A stretch of DNA of 64,000 nt, taken from the NCBI GenBank assembly GCA_947184155.2, contig CAMXCT020001480.1, positions 639,466 through 703,465 of the forward strand, read 5' to 3'. Each line of letters opens with the position of its first letter. Position 1 is the stretch's first letter. Position numbers and translations under genes: made by a program. Below, one piece after another: positions 25,270-36,519 of this stretch. The DNA is from Cladocopium goreaui. Taxonomy: Eukaryota; Sar; Dinophyceae; Suessiales; Symbiodiniaceae. The notes beneath the pieces are model-generated. The model did no database searches. It was not told the origin of the DNA and saw only the letters and a program-made list of their open reading frames with translations.

Positions 25270-25420
25270 ATCATCATGCGTTCCATATTTTCTTGGTGGA
25301 TGGCCAGCGGCCAGCATCCCCATACTATTGGCGCTGCACCGTCGTCTTCAAAGAAAAGCTCGTCCTCCTGCTCAGCGTCCGGTCGACAAGCGTCCTCAAG
25401 ACAAATGCACTTGCAATTCG
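25270..25420 (-). CDS. candidate acidic exon, unrecognised
   Basis: After a CTTGAG acceptor the minus strand reads RPDAEQEDELFFEDDGAAPI and then VWGCWPLAIHQENM. Its composition is protein-like, and it lies in line with the other minus-strand exons. The overlapping plus-strand frame is also open, so the strand is not certain. Confidence 0.3.
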
Positions 25421-26485
25421 ATTTCATCAGAGTTCATCACTTTTTAAAGGCATGCTCACCTTTGTGTACATTTCAGATCATTTAAGTTACATTTCTATAC
25501 ATTTGTCACCTTGTCAGGTCATGTTGTTCATCGAGACATGTCGAGATAGCTATCTTCTGTGAACCATGTTCGACATTGTCCGACCACGTCCGAACTCATT
25601 GTCCTCGTTCAGGAGCTCCGGCACATCAGCCTGCAGCCCACCCCCCTCCTACCCCCTTCCTGCCCCCTCACATCCCATGGCTGTACTTGATGGCTGATTT
25701 GTAGATCTTGATGGTTGCCGTGGTGATCAGTCGCTAGTCAAGTAGTAACTAGTCTCAACTGCTTCAAACTGCAACATATCCATATACGGTGAGTTCAACA
25801 ACTCTTGCTCTGGTTTGCGTTTCATTTTTTCCATGCCATGACTAGATATGATTTGCACATGCATGGACTAGTGATACTACTGGTAGCTAGGGCAATGCTA
25901 GGCCTTGAGGACCTTCAAGGCCGATGAAACGACCTCCCTGATCTCCAAATTCTCGCGCTCACCCAGCAATTCGTTGACGGCCTCAATTTCACATCGTCAT
26001 GCCACAACCCCTTCGCACTTGCACAAAGAGGGGAGAAAAAAAAACAGCTTCAGGCACCTTCAAGAACCCTGCATGATCTACAGCCTACATGTCACAAAAT
26101 GTCAAAGGCTTTCTGGAAGGTTTTTTTTCCCACAGTGCACAGCCATCACTCTCCTGGAAATGGGGTGACCAAGAAAATGCACGTAGGGTGACAAAAAAAA
26201 GGTTCCCACCATGCTCTCACATTGCAAGATACAACTACGTTGCTTAAATGCACCACGGCACATCAACCACTGCCGCATCGGAATCCTGCGCTGATTACGG
26301 CAACTGGCTCAACCAGTTCAACGTCGATATTTTGGGATGTTTGGCGACTTGGAGTTTTTATGGTCAGGAATTGACTCGGTGATTGTTGTGACTTTGTTCT
26401 CCCGGAACGTTGTGACTTTGTTCTCCCGGAACTCCAACCACAAGGAAGCAGTCCTCTCCCATCATGACACCTCCACTCGCTGGAT

Positions 26486-27085
26486 ATGAATCAACCTGGC
26501 TCCAGCTCCGGCTTTGAATCAGGAGTGGATGAGCGTGCGGCACGAGGAATCGCAGCCACTCTGGCAGAGTGGCTACGGGCGCTCAACCAAATTTTCAATT
26601 CCAAGTGCAACACAACAAGCCATCACATCGGATCAGATTCTGACAGGCATTCAATTCCGGACGACAAACATCCGGACCTCATAGATGAGGAAGTTGAGCC
26701 GCCGAGTCTCACCGGCTGTGCAAAGCTTCATCTCCATTACATTGTCCTGGGGAGATCTAGCCATCGGATGCCATCGGTGCACCCAGCTGGAGAGCTCAGA
26801 TTGCTGATGCCCGAAGTTTGGTCCGGCTCGGTCCTCCAATTGCAGGCGCTGCAAGGCCGCTATGCCGCTGGATCGCAGCGCCTCGAAAGCTTCGGGGCCA
26901 CTTCGATCAGGGACATTCAAACACTCTATTTGGGGAGCACTGAGGATGAATTTGGTAGACTTGGTAACCTGGTGGTTGAACTGTGCCTGCACATGGGAGC
27001 GCAGCAGTGCCTCGCCCATCTCATGGCACGGCACAGGGAGCACACGGCTTTGGTCGTTCTTTTTTGCAGTGTAATGTTTGCATGA
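26486..27085 (+). CDS. hypothetical 199-codon ORF, strand uncertain
   Basis: This is the longest ATG-to-stop frame outside repeats and retroelements. It reads MNQPGSSSGFESGVDERAAR at the start and STEDEFGRLGNLVVELCLHM later. The minus strand is also open for 130 codons across 26,651-27,043 (EALLRSHVQAQFNHQVTKST) and fits the direction of neighbouring genes. Neither product is recognised. An unspliced 600-nt frame would be unusual beside the short exons elsewhere in the window. Confidence 0.3.
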   Translation: MNQPGSSSGFESGVDERAARGIAATLAEWLRALNQIFNSKCNTTSHHIGSDSDRHSIPDDKHPDLIDEEVEPPSLTGCAKLHLHYIVLGRSSHRMPSVHPAGELRLLMPEVWSGSVLQLQALQGRYAAGSQRLESFGATSIRDIQTLYLGSTEDEFGRLGNLVVELCLHMGAQQCLAHLMARHREHTALVVLFCSVMFA

Positions 27086-27386
27086 TGTGATTGGTTTGTC
27101 CCAAAAAGAGGTGACTATTCAGACTATTTAGAATTATTTAGACATATTTAGACATATTTAGACTAGATATTCACTCCGAGTTTGCGCGCAGTTTGTATTT
27201 TGTGTGCGGTCTCGCATTGGCATTTCCTGGGAGAAATTGGTCAGCGCGCCAGGCTTCGGATGGCAAGTGCATGTCATTGAGGCCATGAAACTTTCCCGTG
27301 ATGCCCTTACTCTTGTAGCTTGTAAGTCTCAAAACTTGAACAGCTGAGCCAGCTGAGCCAATGCAAACATCCAAACGCATTACAAC

Positions 27387-27479
27387 CGCAACATGTCGAG
27401 AACAATCAGGATTAGCGAGGACATGTTTCGATTGGTATCCACATTTTGAGCCAGTCTCAGGATGAGCTCGATCCACGTG
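27387..27479 (-). CDS. candidate helical exon
   Basis: The segment lies between a GTTGCAG acceptor and a GT donor. It encodes TWIELILRLAQNVDTNRNMS and then SLILIVLDMLR, an amphipathic helix-rich peptide like the HEAT/ARM-type exons at 16-18 kb. It may be an upstream exon of the same large gene, but that link is inference. Confidence 0.4.
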
Positions 27480-27574
27480 CTGCAACGCCCAATCAGCTAC
27501 AAAAAGCTGAGCCCATCGAAAGAATCTGAGAAAACATGCTCCCGTCGGACTCCAGTCACCCCAAAAATGTGAAG

Positions 27575-27988
27575 CTAAGGCTGTGTGAAGCTACGTGAAG
27601 CTATGTTTGAGATGAGATTGATTGACTGATATTGACCGCATGGGGTCTTTGCGGACTTCTGTAACCACAAATCATCCAGACCATACCAGACCGCCGTCAC
27701 CAAGTTCAAGCCGCTCCCACAGCTCGTTTTACCCTTCGGAAATCTCCCCAGCTCGAAGCCGGAGCGGAAGCAGAGCGCACTTTGTGTCACCCGCGTGATC
27801 CGAAGTTTAAGGATCACTGAAGAGATTTTTTGAATTAGGAACTGCCATGAACTGCCCAAACACTTGGGTTTCCCAAGTGGCGAACACATAGCCGCGGTTT
27901 CCCAAAGAGTTGAAAGGAGTTCCCCTAAGAGGGAACCAAAGGGAACCAAAGACTCCAAACAAAGTCGTCCGAGATCTGGAGGACTCAC
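27575..27988 (-). CDS. hypothetical minus-strand frame
   Basis: A 137-codon open frame contains GSLLGELLSTLWETAAMCSP and SALCFRSGFELGRFPKG. Parts have exon-like composition, but I could not fix splice borders and recognise no family. Confidence 0.25.
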   Translation of the reverse strand: MSPPDLGRLCLESLVPFGSLLGELLSTLWETAAMCSPLGKPKCLGSSWQFLIQKISSVILKLRITRVTQSALCFRSGFELGRFPKGKTSCGSGLNLVTAVWYGLDDLWLQKSAKTPCGQYQSINLISNIASRSFTQP

Positions 27989-28699
27989 GCTGAAAGGATG
28001 CCGTGGGCAAATTCACGAGCAGAAAGACACACCAAAGTGGACTCTCCCATGTGTTGTCTGTTTATTTCTTGGATAACTCGTTGTAGTGAAACCAAAAATA
28101 GTTTCACCCCCTCAGCCTGCCACATTCCACACCTCAGAACCTGCCTCAAGGCCTCAGAAGTCCAGAACTTTTTTTAGACTCCACTCCATAATTCCATGAC
28201 ATTCCATGACAAAACGCATTTTTTTTCTACGCACTCCACGGTGCGATGTACGTCTGACGCCTTGAAGTCATCTGGCTCTCTGCATCTCGTTGACGAATGA
28301 TGACGAATGTCTGTGAGACGCAGAAAAATTGCTGCTCAAGAGAAGCTCCAGATTTTCCTGTTTGAACTAGAAATCTGACCACCTATGGAAAACCTACTCC
28401 AGACCACCCTCAAAAGTAGGCATCAAATGTATGACAAAGCTGACAAAACCACAGCTGGGACCAGGAAACAAGTTTGCATCACTTCCCCATCTTCCCTTGA
28501 GCAATTGTTTTAAGAAGAGCAGGCGTTCAATGGGCATGTCTTGATGCCGGTTTGTCCATGATTTGGAAATTCGTAGTGCCGCAAGTCTGGAGGTGCCTGG
28601 TATACCTTTAGCACAGTCTTCACGGCAATTCTTTCAACTATACTGGGCTTCTAAAAAGAGTGCACAGAATAAATCAAAATGCATCAAAATCCTGCATTC

Positions 28700-28815
28700 A
28701 TTGCATTCCTGTTCACAGATGCTCCAATGTCAATTTCTTTCACCGCCCAGCGAGTGCCGTTGCTCTGCACTGCTGCTCAAACAGAGCTGCTGTGCCCTCA
28801 GCGGTGCTCGAGCCT
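28700..28815 (-). CDS. kinase N-lobe-like exon (partial)
   Basis: The minus strand reads AVQSNGTRWAVKEIDIGASV and then NRNAMNAG. The WAVKEID core matches the beta-3 strand carrying the ATP-binding lysine of protein kinases, preceded by the usual N/SGTRW turn. No DFG or HRD block was found nearby on this strand, so this is either a fragment or a gene whose other exons I missed. Confidence 0.4.
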
Positions 28816-29159
28816 GTCAGAAATGCAGACTGTGCTGGGCATCAAAAAGCTCAAATCGACCATGCCAGGTTGACAACCATTGAGATGCTTTATTGACATG
28901 CTCGAGAATCGATGGAATTCAGATCATCTAGAACTTTGGAACCTGCTACAAACATGTTCCTCTCCCAGCACTGCGCCTTTCAATTGTCTTTATGGAAACC
29001 TTAAGAGCGCACTACGCATGCGACAAATGTCGCATCAGCAGTTGCAGTCTCAACCCAAGTCACTCTCTGCACTGCGAGCAGGGCAATTGAAAAAATCGTC
29101 CAGCGAAATATATTTAAAAGATAATGTTGGTTTGATTTGTATGCTCTTGAACATCTGTG

Positions 29160-29820
29160 TATATTATGTATGTATGTCTGTCTGTATGTATGTATGCATG
29201 TATGCATGCATGCATGTATGTACTGTATGTACTGTATGTACTGTATGTACTGTATGTACTGCATGTACTGCATGTACTGCATGTGCTGCATGTGCTGCAT
29301 GTGCTGCATGTGCTGCATGTGCTGCATGTGCTGCATGTGCTGCATGTGCTGCATGTGCTGCATGTGCTGCATGTGCTGCATGTGCTGCATGTGCTGCATG
29401 TGCTGCATGTGCTGCATGTGCTGCATGTGCTGCATGTGCTGCATGTGCTGCATGTGCTGCATGTGCTGCATGTGCTGCATGTGCTGCATGTGCTGCATGT
29501 GCTGCATGTGCTGCATGTGCTGCATGTGCTGCATGTGCTGCATGTGCTGCATGTGCTGCATGTGCTGCATGTGCTGTATGTGCTGTATGTGCTGCATGTG
29601 CTGCATGTGCTGCATGTGCTGCATGTGCTGCATGTGCTGCATGTGCTGCATGTGCTGCATGTGCTGCATGTGCTGCATGTGCTGCATGTGCTGTATGTGC
29701 TGCATGCACTGGATGTACTGCATGTACTGGATGTATGTATCTATGTATGTATCTATGTATGTATGTATGTATGTATGTATGTATGTATGTATGTATGTAT
29801 GTATGTATGTATGTCTTGAT
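29160..29820. repeat. 9-bp minisatellite CATGTGCTG, flanked by TATG repeats
   Basis: About 45 nearly perfect CATGTGCTG units (29,270-29,700) lie between TGTATGTACTG variants and a (TATG)n tract. Because 9 is a multiple of 3, several frames stay open through it, giving artificial Cys-Met, His-Val-Leu and Met-Gln-His polymers. Confidence 0.95.
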
Positions 29821-30253
29821 TGTAAACAGGTTGCATGGCAGTGGAGCTACCAATAAGTTCATGAGCAAATCAACTGTGCCGATCCCTCCCTCCTCTGCAT
29901 GTCCAGCTTCACTTCAGTCATTGATGCAAACTCTCAACAGAGGCACTTGGAAGTTCATCGTGGCTCCGGACACGCTCCTCTAAGCTTCAGGATTCCAGCT
30001 TCAGGGTACCTGCCATACGAGTCGCAGAAGAAAACCCGTCAAAAATGTTTGTTTAGAGTTCCAGGTGTTGAGCATGTGCAAGTTTTGAATGACTTCTGGA
30101 TCTTGCAGAGAGCCCCCCAAAATCATCTCAAGTCTGACTTGGCAAGGCCACAGGCTTGAAACATCCAGTGGAATCATTTCCGGTAGTGCGCATACTTCCC
30201 GGGCGACCCTTTTCACCAAACAGCTGGGCCAAAACATGTCCAAAAACCAAAAA

Positions 30254-31378
30254 CTAGCCACGTTGTATCCGGATAGCCTCCAGGATATCACATTCCAGGC
30301 TAGGAAAATCATAGTCTTTTCGCAATTTTCTTCTAGCTGAAACGCAATAGACTTTTTCAAGTCCATATTCTATTCTAAAGTAATCCTTGATGCATTGGAT
30401 GGTTTGTTTGGCAACAGCCGCCCTCTGCACACTGGTGAGCTCATGTTCTTCACCATCATCGTCTATCAACGACTCCTCTTCCTTCACAATCTCAGACTCG
30501 ATATCCACATCAACTTTGTTTCGCACCATGAAATAAGGCACTTCAAATCTTTGCAGCTCTTGCGCAAGCATGAGCTCCGCTTCAGTGAAGCGAGAGGACG
30601 TCACCAAGATGGCCACATCAAAGTAACGAATGCCCATCCGCTTTAAATATGTGGCCTGAGGGAACTTCGGGGTGCCAGCACCTGGAAGATCCCAAGCCAC
30701 CACATCCAGCGGCTTGCCGGCAACCTGAAAATGTTTTGCTTTAGACTGTGCATAGCGCAGAAGTAAAAAAAAAAAAAAAAAAACACCAAATTGTGAAATC
30801 GAACGGTGCGGAAAATGTTGGAAAATTGGGGAAAAACTGAAAGTTGCTTTTAAACTTTGCTAAGGAACTTGGGTCAAATCAACGTCCAGCACGGAGCCTC
30901 CATCCAGTCGAACTTTGACTTTTTCGTGCTTTGTGGAGATCACCTCTGCTTGACAGCCGTCCACTTTTTCTGAAACATTGTGCAGGACAACTTGCTCTTT
31001 TGGTCTCAACTCCATTCCTTCCTCGAAGCTACGGTAGAATCGCTGATTCAAAATGCCCTGATCCGCACGGAAACTGTACATGCTGGGCTCCATGGTAGTC
31101 TCTTTGATGCCAGTTTGAGCTGCATCCGGATCATTGTCGCGAACTTTCCGCAGGGAATTGACCAAGGAGGACTTGCCTACCCCAGAGGCACCTGTTACAG
31201 CCAGCATGATTTTGCCACTGGTGCTGGCGTCCTCTAAATATTTGGGCCTCAGACGGGTGACTTTTGGGTTTCGCCCATGCCTTCTCTGGAAATTTGCTAC
31301 GTCGTGCCAGCCCAGAAATGGTGATTCACCCGATTGCGTATTGATGATCGAAGGAAGATTAGGTAGAAATTGTCCCAA
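30254..31378 (-). CDS. immunity-related GTPase (IRG)-like protein, partial
   Basis: Exon 1 (30,869-31,378) and exon 2 (30,724 down to about 30,260) are joined by a 144-nt GT-AG intron that keeps the frame. Exon 1 carries the G1 loop AVTGASGVGKSS (about residues 60-71) and an IRG-like switch region TGIKETTMEP. Exon 2 carries G3 DLPGAGTPKFP, G4 RNKVD and the late motif DYDFPSLECDI. The order and the DLPGxGTPxF and YDFP signatures are those of p47-type IRG GTPases, which act on intracellular membranes and in animals against vacuolar pathogens. Between the switch region and G3 lies an extra ~65 residues ending VKVRLDGGSVLDVDLTQV, which resembles an SH3/KOW-like beta module. The frame closes soon after YDFP, so 3' exons with the helical domain are probably missing. 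The true start may also lie in an upstream exon. Host function in this alga is unknown. Confidence 0.75.
30763..30783. repeat. poly(A) tract in the IRG-like intron
   Basis: About 20 A residues on the plus strand, a poly(T) tract in the sense of the gene. Confidence 0.9.
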
Positions 31379-31399
31379 TTACCGACGATGGTCATGGTT

Positions 31400-32090
31400 A
31401 GCAGTTAGCAGGTTAGCATTCCCACCATCATTCCAGCCACATCATCATATCAACCACATCATCATGACAAATGTTCGGAAGCGTCTGAATTCACTGGTGA
31501 AAACACTCTCAGGCACGAAACCGTGCGTTTTTTCGGGCAATGTGGCTCCGGGCTCCGGGGGTCGCCGCGGTAGGGTCTCTGTTTCCCTCGATCTGGAAAA
31601 GTTGCCGGCAAAATGCGCACCAGACTGTAGCGAGAGCTCGGTTTTTCACATAAAAAACGTAAAAAAAAGAAACGTGATCGAGTCCCCATTGTCAGCGCTG
31701 CACGCACGTTGGCCGATTTGGTGCAAACGCAATGGCACGGCTGCGTGCAACAAAGCGTGGGTGATGCTGCGACGCTCCTGGCAAGTGGGTTTGCAGCTGA
31801 GGTTGCACACGCGCTGTAACAGCTGCGCGAAATGTAGTTCTTGACCATAGTGCTGCTCTTGTGCTATGCGAGGTTGCAGCTGGAGGTTGCCAAGCGGATT
31901 GCACCAGCTGCGTGAAAGAGAAAAAGTGCGCTGCAGACGCTACAGAAGAGCTAGCTGGGAGGCAGCTCAGAACAGAAGTAGGTGGCTGCTTAGAGAAGCG
32001 GTAGCTGAGAGAAAAGGTGCCTCAGCGAAGAGGTCGCTCAGTGAGGACCAGAAGTAGCTCAACAAAGAAAAGTAGCTCCCTCATCCACCC
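31400..32090. other. no supported gene
   Basis: Open frames exist on both strands (up to ~128 codons, minus, 31,462-31,848), but none has splice context or a recognisable motif. Confidence 0.5.
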
Positions 32091-32610
32091 ATCCTTCAAT
32101 GCATTCATTCGCGCGTTCGTTTAGTCACTGATTCATTGACTCATTGGTCCATTGATTCAATGATTCATTGAATTACTGACGCGTTGAGTCATTGCTTCAA
32201 TGATCGATTCACTGATTGATTGACCGATTGATTGCTTCGTTGATTCATTGATTCACTGATTCATTGGCTGACTGATGCATTGATTCACTGTTTCGTTGAT
32301 TCATTGATTCATTGGTTTGTTGATTCATTGGCTCACTGATTCATTGGTTCATTGGTTCATTGATTCACTGATTCATTTGACTCATTGGGTCATCGTTGAT
32401 TCACTGATTCATTGGTTCAATTCGTTTCAGTCGTTGATTCATTGCTTTGTTGCTTCATTGATTCATTGGCTTTTGGTTCATTGATTCATTGAGTCTCTGA
32501 TTCATCGACTCACTACAGTACTTCACCCACTCATTGACTCATTGCTTCATTGCTTCGTTGCTTCATTGATTCACTGATTCCTTGATTCATTGAATGATGG
32601 ATTCATCCTC
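32090..32610. repeat. degenerate ~10-bp tandem repeat TGATTCATTGA
   Basis: About 500 bp is made of variants of GATTCATT and GATTCACT. No coding frame is supported. Confidence 0.9.
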
Positions 32611-32991
32611 TGATGTGTTCTTTCATGTCATTTCATTTGAATCTCAACAACCAGTTGCTCATTCGTTGATGCATCTCACAAATTCAACACTTCATTGCTT
32701 CTGCATCTCCAAAAAAAAAACTTTCCTATGGGCCATCTTCTTCCTATAGTTGTTTCATTTTTTCGAAACTTCTGCCCCGGTGCGTGCCGGGCACTATCTG
32801 GTATTTATACCTTAGTGTGCTTTGCTTTCTGGTCTGTGGCTCCCCTTTGGAGGAAAAGATTCAGCGGCCAAGAACAAACATGATAGATGTCTTGCAACAT
32901 CTGCCTTGACTAAATTTACCGTGTTAGTTGTAATTACATGTAATTACTCAAAAAAGCCATGAAAAAAGAAACCATGTGACAGTGGATAATC

Positions 32992-33156
32992 CTGTTGGTC
33001 ACCGTTGGCAGCTTCCAGTTGAGCCTGCACAATGGACAACTTCCGCAAAGCCTGTTGCAGCTTCTCGCGGGTGCTGCCCTTGGCCGCTTGGACGCCTTCC
33101 TTCGCCGCACCTTCCTCGGCCAACAGATCCGCCGATGGCCCTGGAGCTGTTCCTCT
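32992..33156 (-). CDS. candidate coiled-coil exon
   Basis: The minus strand reads ADLLAEEGAAKEGVQAAKGS, then TREKLQQALRKLSIVQAQLE, a heptad-like charged helix. It ends at CAACAG followed by GA, which fits a GA-AG dinoflagellate intron. Codon composition is strongly protein-like. No family is assigned. Confidence 0.5.
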
Positions 33157-33953
33157 GCGAAGTCTGCAAGTTGAAGTTGGAATGCCAAAAAAAGGGGCAT
33201 TTACAAATTATGAACGCATATAATTATATATATATATAATTATCATATATCAAGGCGCCATGAATCAATCTTATCAACACAATATGTGCTTTTGATGCGT
33301 GTTTACTATGCATACAATCAAAGACATGTGGTACAGGTATATGTGATTCAAGCTACAATTAGATATACAGTAATTGGTTTGTATATTAACTTGGTGTGCA
33401 TTTATAGACAAATGCATTGGCAGCCTGTATAATTCTGTGTCCACGAGATTTGTTTCATATGGGTGTTCTTGATACGGAAACACCATAGAAATTGCATCAC
33501 TTAGATCCATTGGATTTCCCTTGGCTCCAGAGCATCTTGAGTTACAAGAACTGATTCGGGGAACTTCGGGGAGCAGTGATAAGGACAACCATGTACAACA
33601 GTTGTACAACGCCATTTGACCTTTGGGCTTGGGCCTTGCGTCGTGAGTTGGGAGAGCTTTGCGTCGCTAAGCGTACGGAAACACACTATTGAAGAAAACT
33701 GCAGAAACTAAAATGTTTTCTCTTCAGGATCTGCAGTAATATCATGTCAAGTCATATCACAGTCTTTGATCTGGTCTGAGATGGTCTGAGGCTGGGGGCC
33801 ATAAGGCTGGGCTGGGAGCAAGCTGATTGTCGGCCCGACAATCCAGAATCCTTCACAATTCTTCGAGGCCGAGGATCTTGGCCGTAGCACAGAGAGGACC
33901 GTCAAGCCTCCAAGCAATGCCACTTCAGGCAAGCCTCGCCTGGAGACTTTCAC

Positions 33954-34170
33954 CTGGCGGCCTTGGCAGCTCCCACAGTGCCGTTGAGCATCTGCGGCTG
34001 CAAATAGCCTGCAGGGGGTGATAGCTGCAACATGCTGTAACATGCTGCAACATCCCTTACTAGAGCTCTACTAAGGTATACTACTTATCCCTGAGCAAAG
34101 ACATCCCGTGCAGCTTTACTAGCCCAAAGCGCTGCTATTGCCCTAAATGACTGCCTGCAGCATATGGCGC
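33954..34170 (-). CDS. candidate short exons, unrecognised
   Basis: QMLNGTVGAAKAA ends at a CCAG|GTGAAAG donor at 33,954. FRAIAALWASKAARDVFAQ lies at about 34,102-34,160 after a TTTAG acceptor. Both are Ala-rich, possibly from the same coiled-coil gene as the exon at 33.1 kb. Confidence 0.35.
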
Positions 34171-35378
34171 AAAAAAAAGAGTCGCAACTCGAAGCTTGAA
34201 GAATTGTCGTAAGGGGAAGAATGCCATTCACCAAGGGCGCCCAGAATGCTTTGCATTGAGAGAATTGGGCCACACATTTTGACAAGATTTGACCAGACTT
34301 GGCAACAGGTCCTTGGCCCTGCCTGTTTGGAAGTCGTCTATCTCGAACGAGCCCTGTCGGTTGCTCCAGCACCGGCACCCAATTTCTGGTGCCTCGCGGT
34401 TCATTTCATAAGCGGGTCACGAACAAACGAACCACCCCAGTCTATGTTGAATCAGGAGGCGGCAAAACCCACAACACGCTCTGTAGCCCTTGTGGCCATT
34501 TGTGTGTGTTGAATGGCTCAGGGAATGTGCTGGAAACGTCCAAAAACTGAAACTTGCCATGGCACTGTGCCCCGCTGCAGACAAGGCAGCCAGCCAAGCG
34601 AGTTGAACACTGCGGCTGGGGTGACACACAGCGCCAGGCGCGCGCCGAGAGTCGCACGCCATGTTGGCCATGGGATGAAAATCTTTCAATCTTTGAACCA
34701 ATCTTTGAACCAAATGTATGATGATTCATGCGGGGTGAAATGAAACAAAACATATGAAACTATATAAAGCAATGCGTATTTCAGCATGTCTTGTCATCTT
34801 CGTGTGCACATGAAAGAGCACGCCTATGCAAGTTAGCTCCCTAACATAAAAACAAGATGGCAGAAGTGGCGTGGACATGTGGCATATCGGCATATCGGTA
34901 TCTCTGCTGGACTCAAGGCTGGCCCCAAGGAACTTGAGGGTCCACCGCGTCGTCTATAAAAAACCGAACCATGTATGTATATATATATATACATCTGTAT
35001 GTATATCATACATTGAGATGTACCTCAATGCAGACAGCAGAAGTTCTCAGTTACTTTTGGGTTTGTCTCTGCTGCAGGCCAACAGACCCCCCACCACTGG
35101 CCCCACCACCGTCCCTTCTGTCGACCTGAATCCAACGATGGCAAGGAGGCGCTGTGGAATGGCCTTGTTGCAGCAAATTGTAGGGATGATAGGAATTGAT
35201 TATTCTACAGCCCATTGCACCTTCACACATCACCACAGATCTACAGATCTACCTCACCTTGGAACTCACCTGAGCCGCCTGAGCCATCAATACTTAAGCA
35301 CCTAAAACATTGTCGGATGGCTAGGTAACATTTGGCCGCGGGGAAACCAGCTCAGGCCCTCAAGGCCCAGCTCCATAT

Positions 35379-35432
35379 GGGCTCCACATGGGCTCCACAT
35401 GGGCTCCACATGGGCTCCACATGGGCTCCACA
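35379..35432. repeat. 12-bp tandem repeat CATGGGCTCCAC
   Basis: About five near-perfect copies. Confidence 0.9.
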
Positions 35433-35739
35433 CTTCTTCATGGTGAAGACCAGGCCAGACATGGGGGGCTTGAAGTGTCGCCCAGTCGTCTCCTAGGTCC
35501 CGTTGCTACAGGATCCGCTGAAGATTCCGGCAAGGAACTTGGAGGCAATTCTCACATGTTCTAAGCCAAACTTCAAACGCGCACGGACTCCAAAGTTAAC
35601 ATGATCTGCTTCCTTGCATGAGGCTAGAACTGTGAGCTTGAAGGCAAAACCTCACTTTTTGATCACTCCCCGTCACTCCATGTCAGTGGGGCCAAGTAGC
35701 AAAAGCCAAACGGCTGCCCTCTTGCCAGGAGCAACCCAC

Positions 35740-35818
35740 CTTGGCGTCGGGGAGTTTGCATCTGTCAACAGTACCAGTCCAGGGGCCCAAAGGGTCGTAA
35801 TGCCCTTTGCTGGATCCA
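35740..35818 (-). CDS. candidate exon, unrecognised
   Basis: The minus strand reads GHYDPLGPWTGTVDRCKLPD, then AK at an AAG|GTGGGT donor. The second open minus frame here is less protein-like. Confidence 0.35.
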
Positions 35819-35824
35819 AATATG

Positions 35825-36400
35825 TACTGTACATTATGTATGTGTGTGTACGCATATATGTATATATCTCTGTGTGTGTATCTGTATACATATTTATATA
35901 TATATATATATATGACATGATATTATATTTGTGTGTGTGTGTTTATGTATGTATGTACATACGTAGGTAGGCAGGCATGCATATGTATATGTATATGTAT
36001 ATGTACCTGTATCTGTATCTGTATCTGCATGTGTATGTATATGCATGTGTATGTGACGTATGTGTGTGTATGTGTGTGTGTATGTGTGCATGTGTGTATG
36101 TGTGTATGTGTGTATGTGTGTATGTGTGTAGGTATGTACATACGTATGTATGTATGCATGGATGGATGGATGTACGTACCACGCACGTACGTACGTATGT
36201 ACGTATGTAAAAATGTGTCTAAATATGTCTAAATATGTTTATATTGCAACATATTGCAACGCAATGCAATGCAATGTAGCGGCATTGGTAATGTTAATGT
36301 TGATGCTGATGCTGATGTTGATGTAATGTAATGTAATGTAATGTAATGTAATTTAATGTAATGTAATGTACTGTACTGTAATGTAATGTAATGTAATACG
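35825..36400. repeat. microsatellite block (TG/TA/GTAT, then ATGTA)
   Basis: (GT)n, (TATG)n, (TACG)n and (GTATAT)n tracts run to ~36,235. A GCAAT/AATGT block follows, with (AATGT)n at ~36,320-36,395. Confidence 0.9.
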
Positions 36401-36519
36401 TTACATGCACACAATTGATCTCAATTGTACAAATGCACGTGTGTCAGTGCCAATTTAGTCAAGTACGTAATGGAAATGGGTCATATATACTACCATTGTA
36501 CATGTGCCATGTGTGCATA

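Noticed and set aside
28880..29983. 367-codon plus frame and 220-240 codon frames in other phases (Cys/Ala, His/Val/Leu, Met/Gln/His polymers)
   Set aside because: Product of a 9-bp repeat without stops; no coding context.
31134..31844. 236-codon plus-strand ORF
   Set aside because: Overlaps antisense to the IRG-like exon 1, whose motifs are clear; the rest lacks any recognisable feature.
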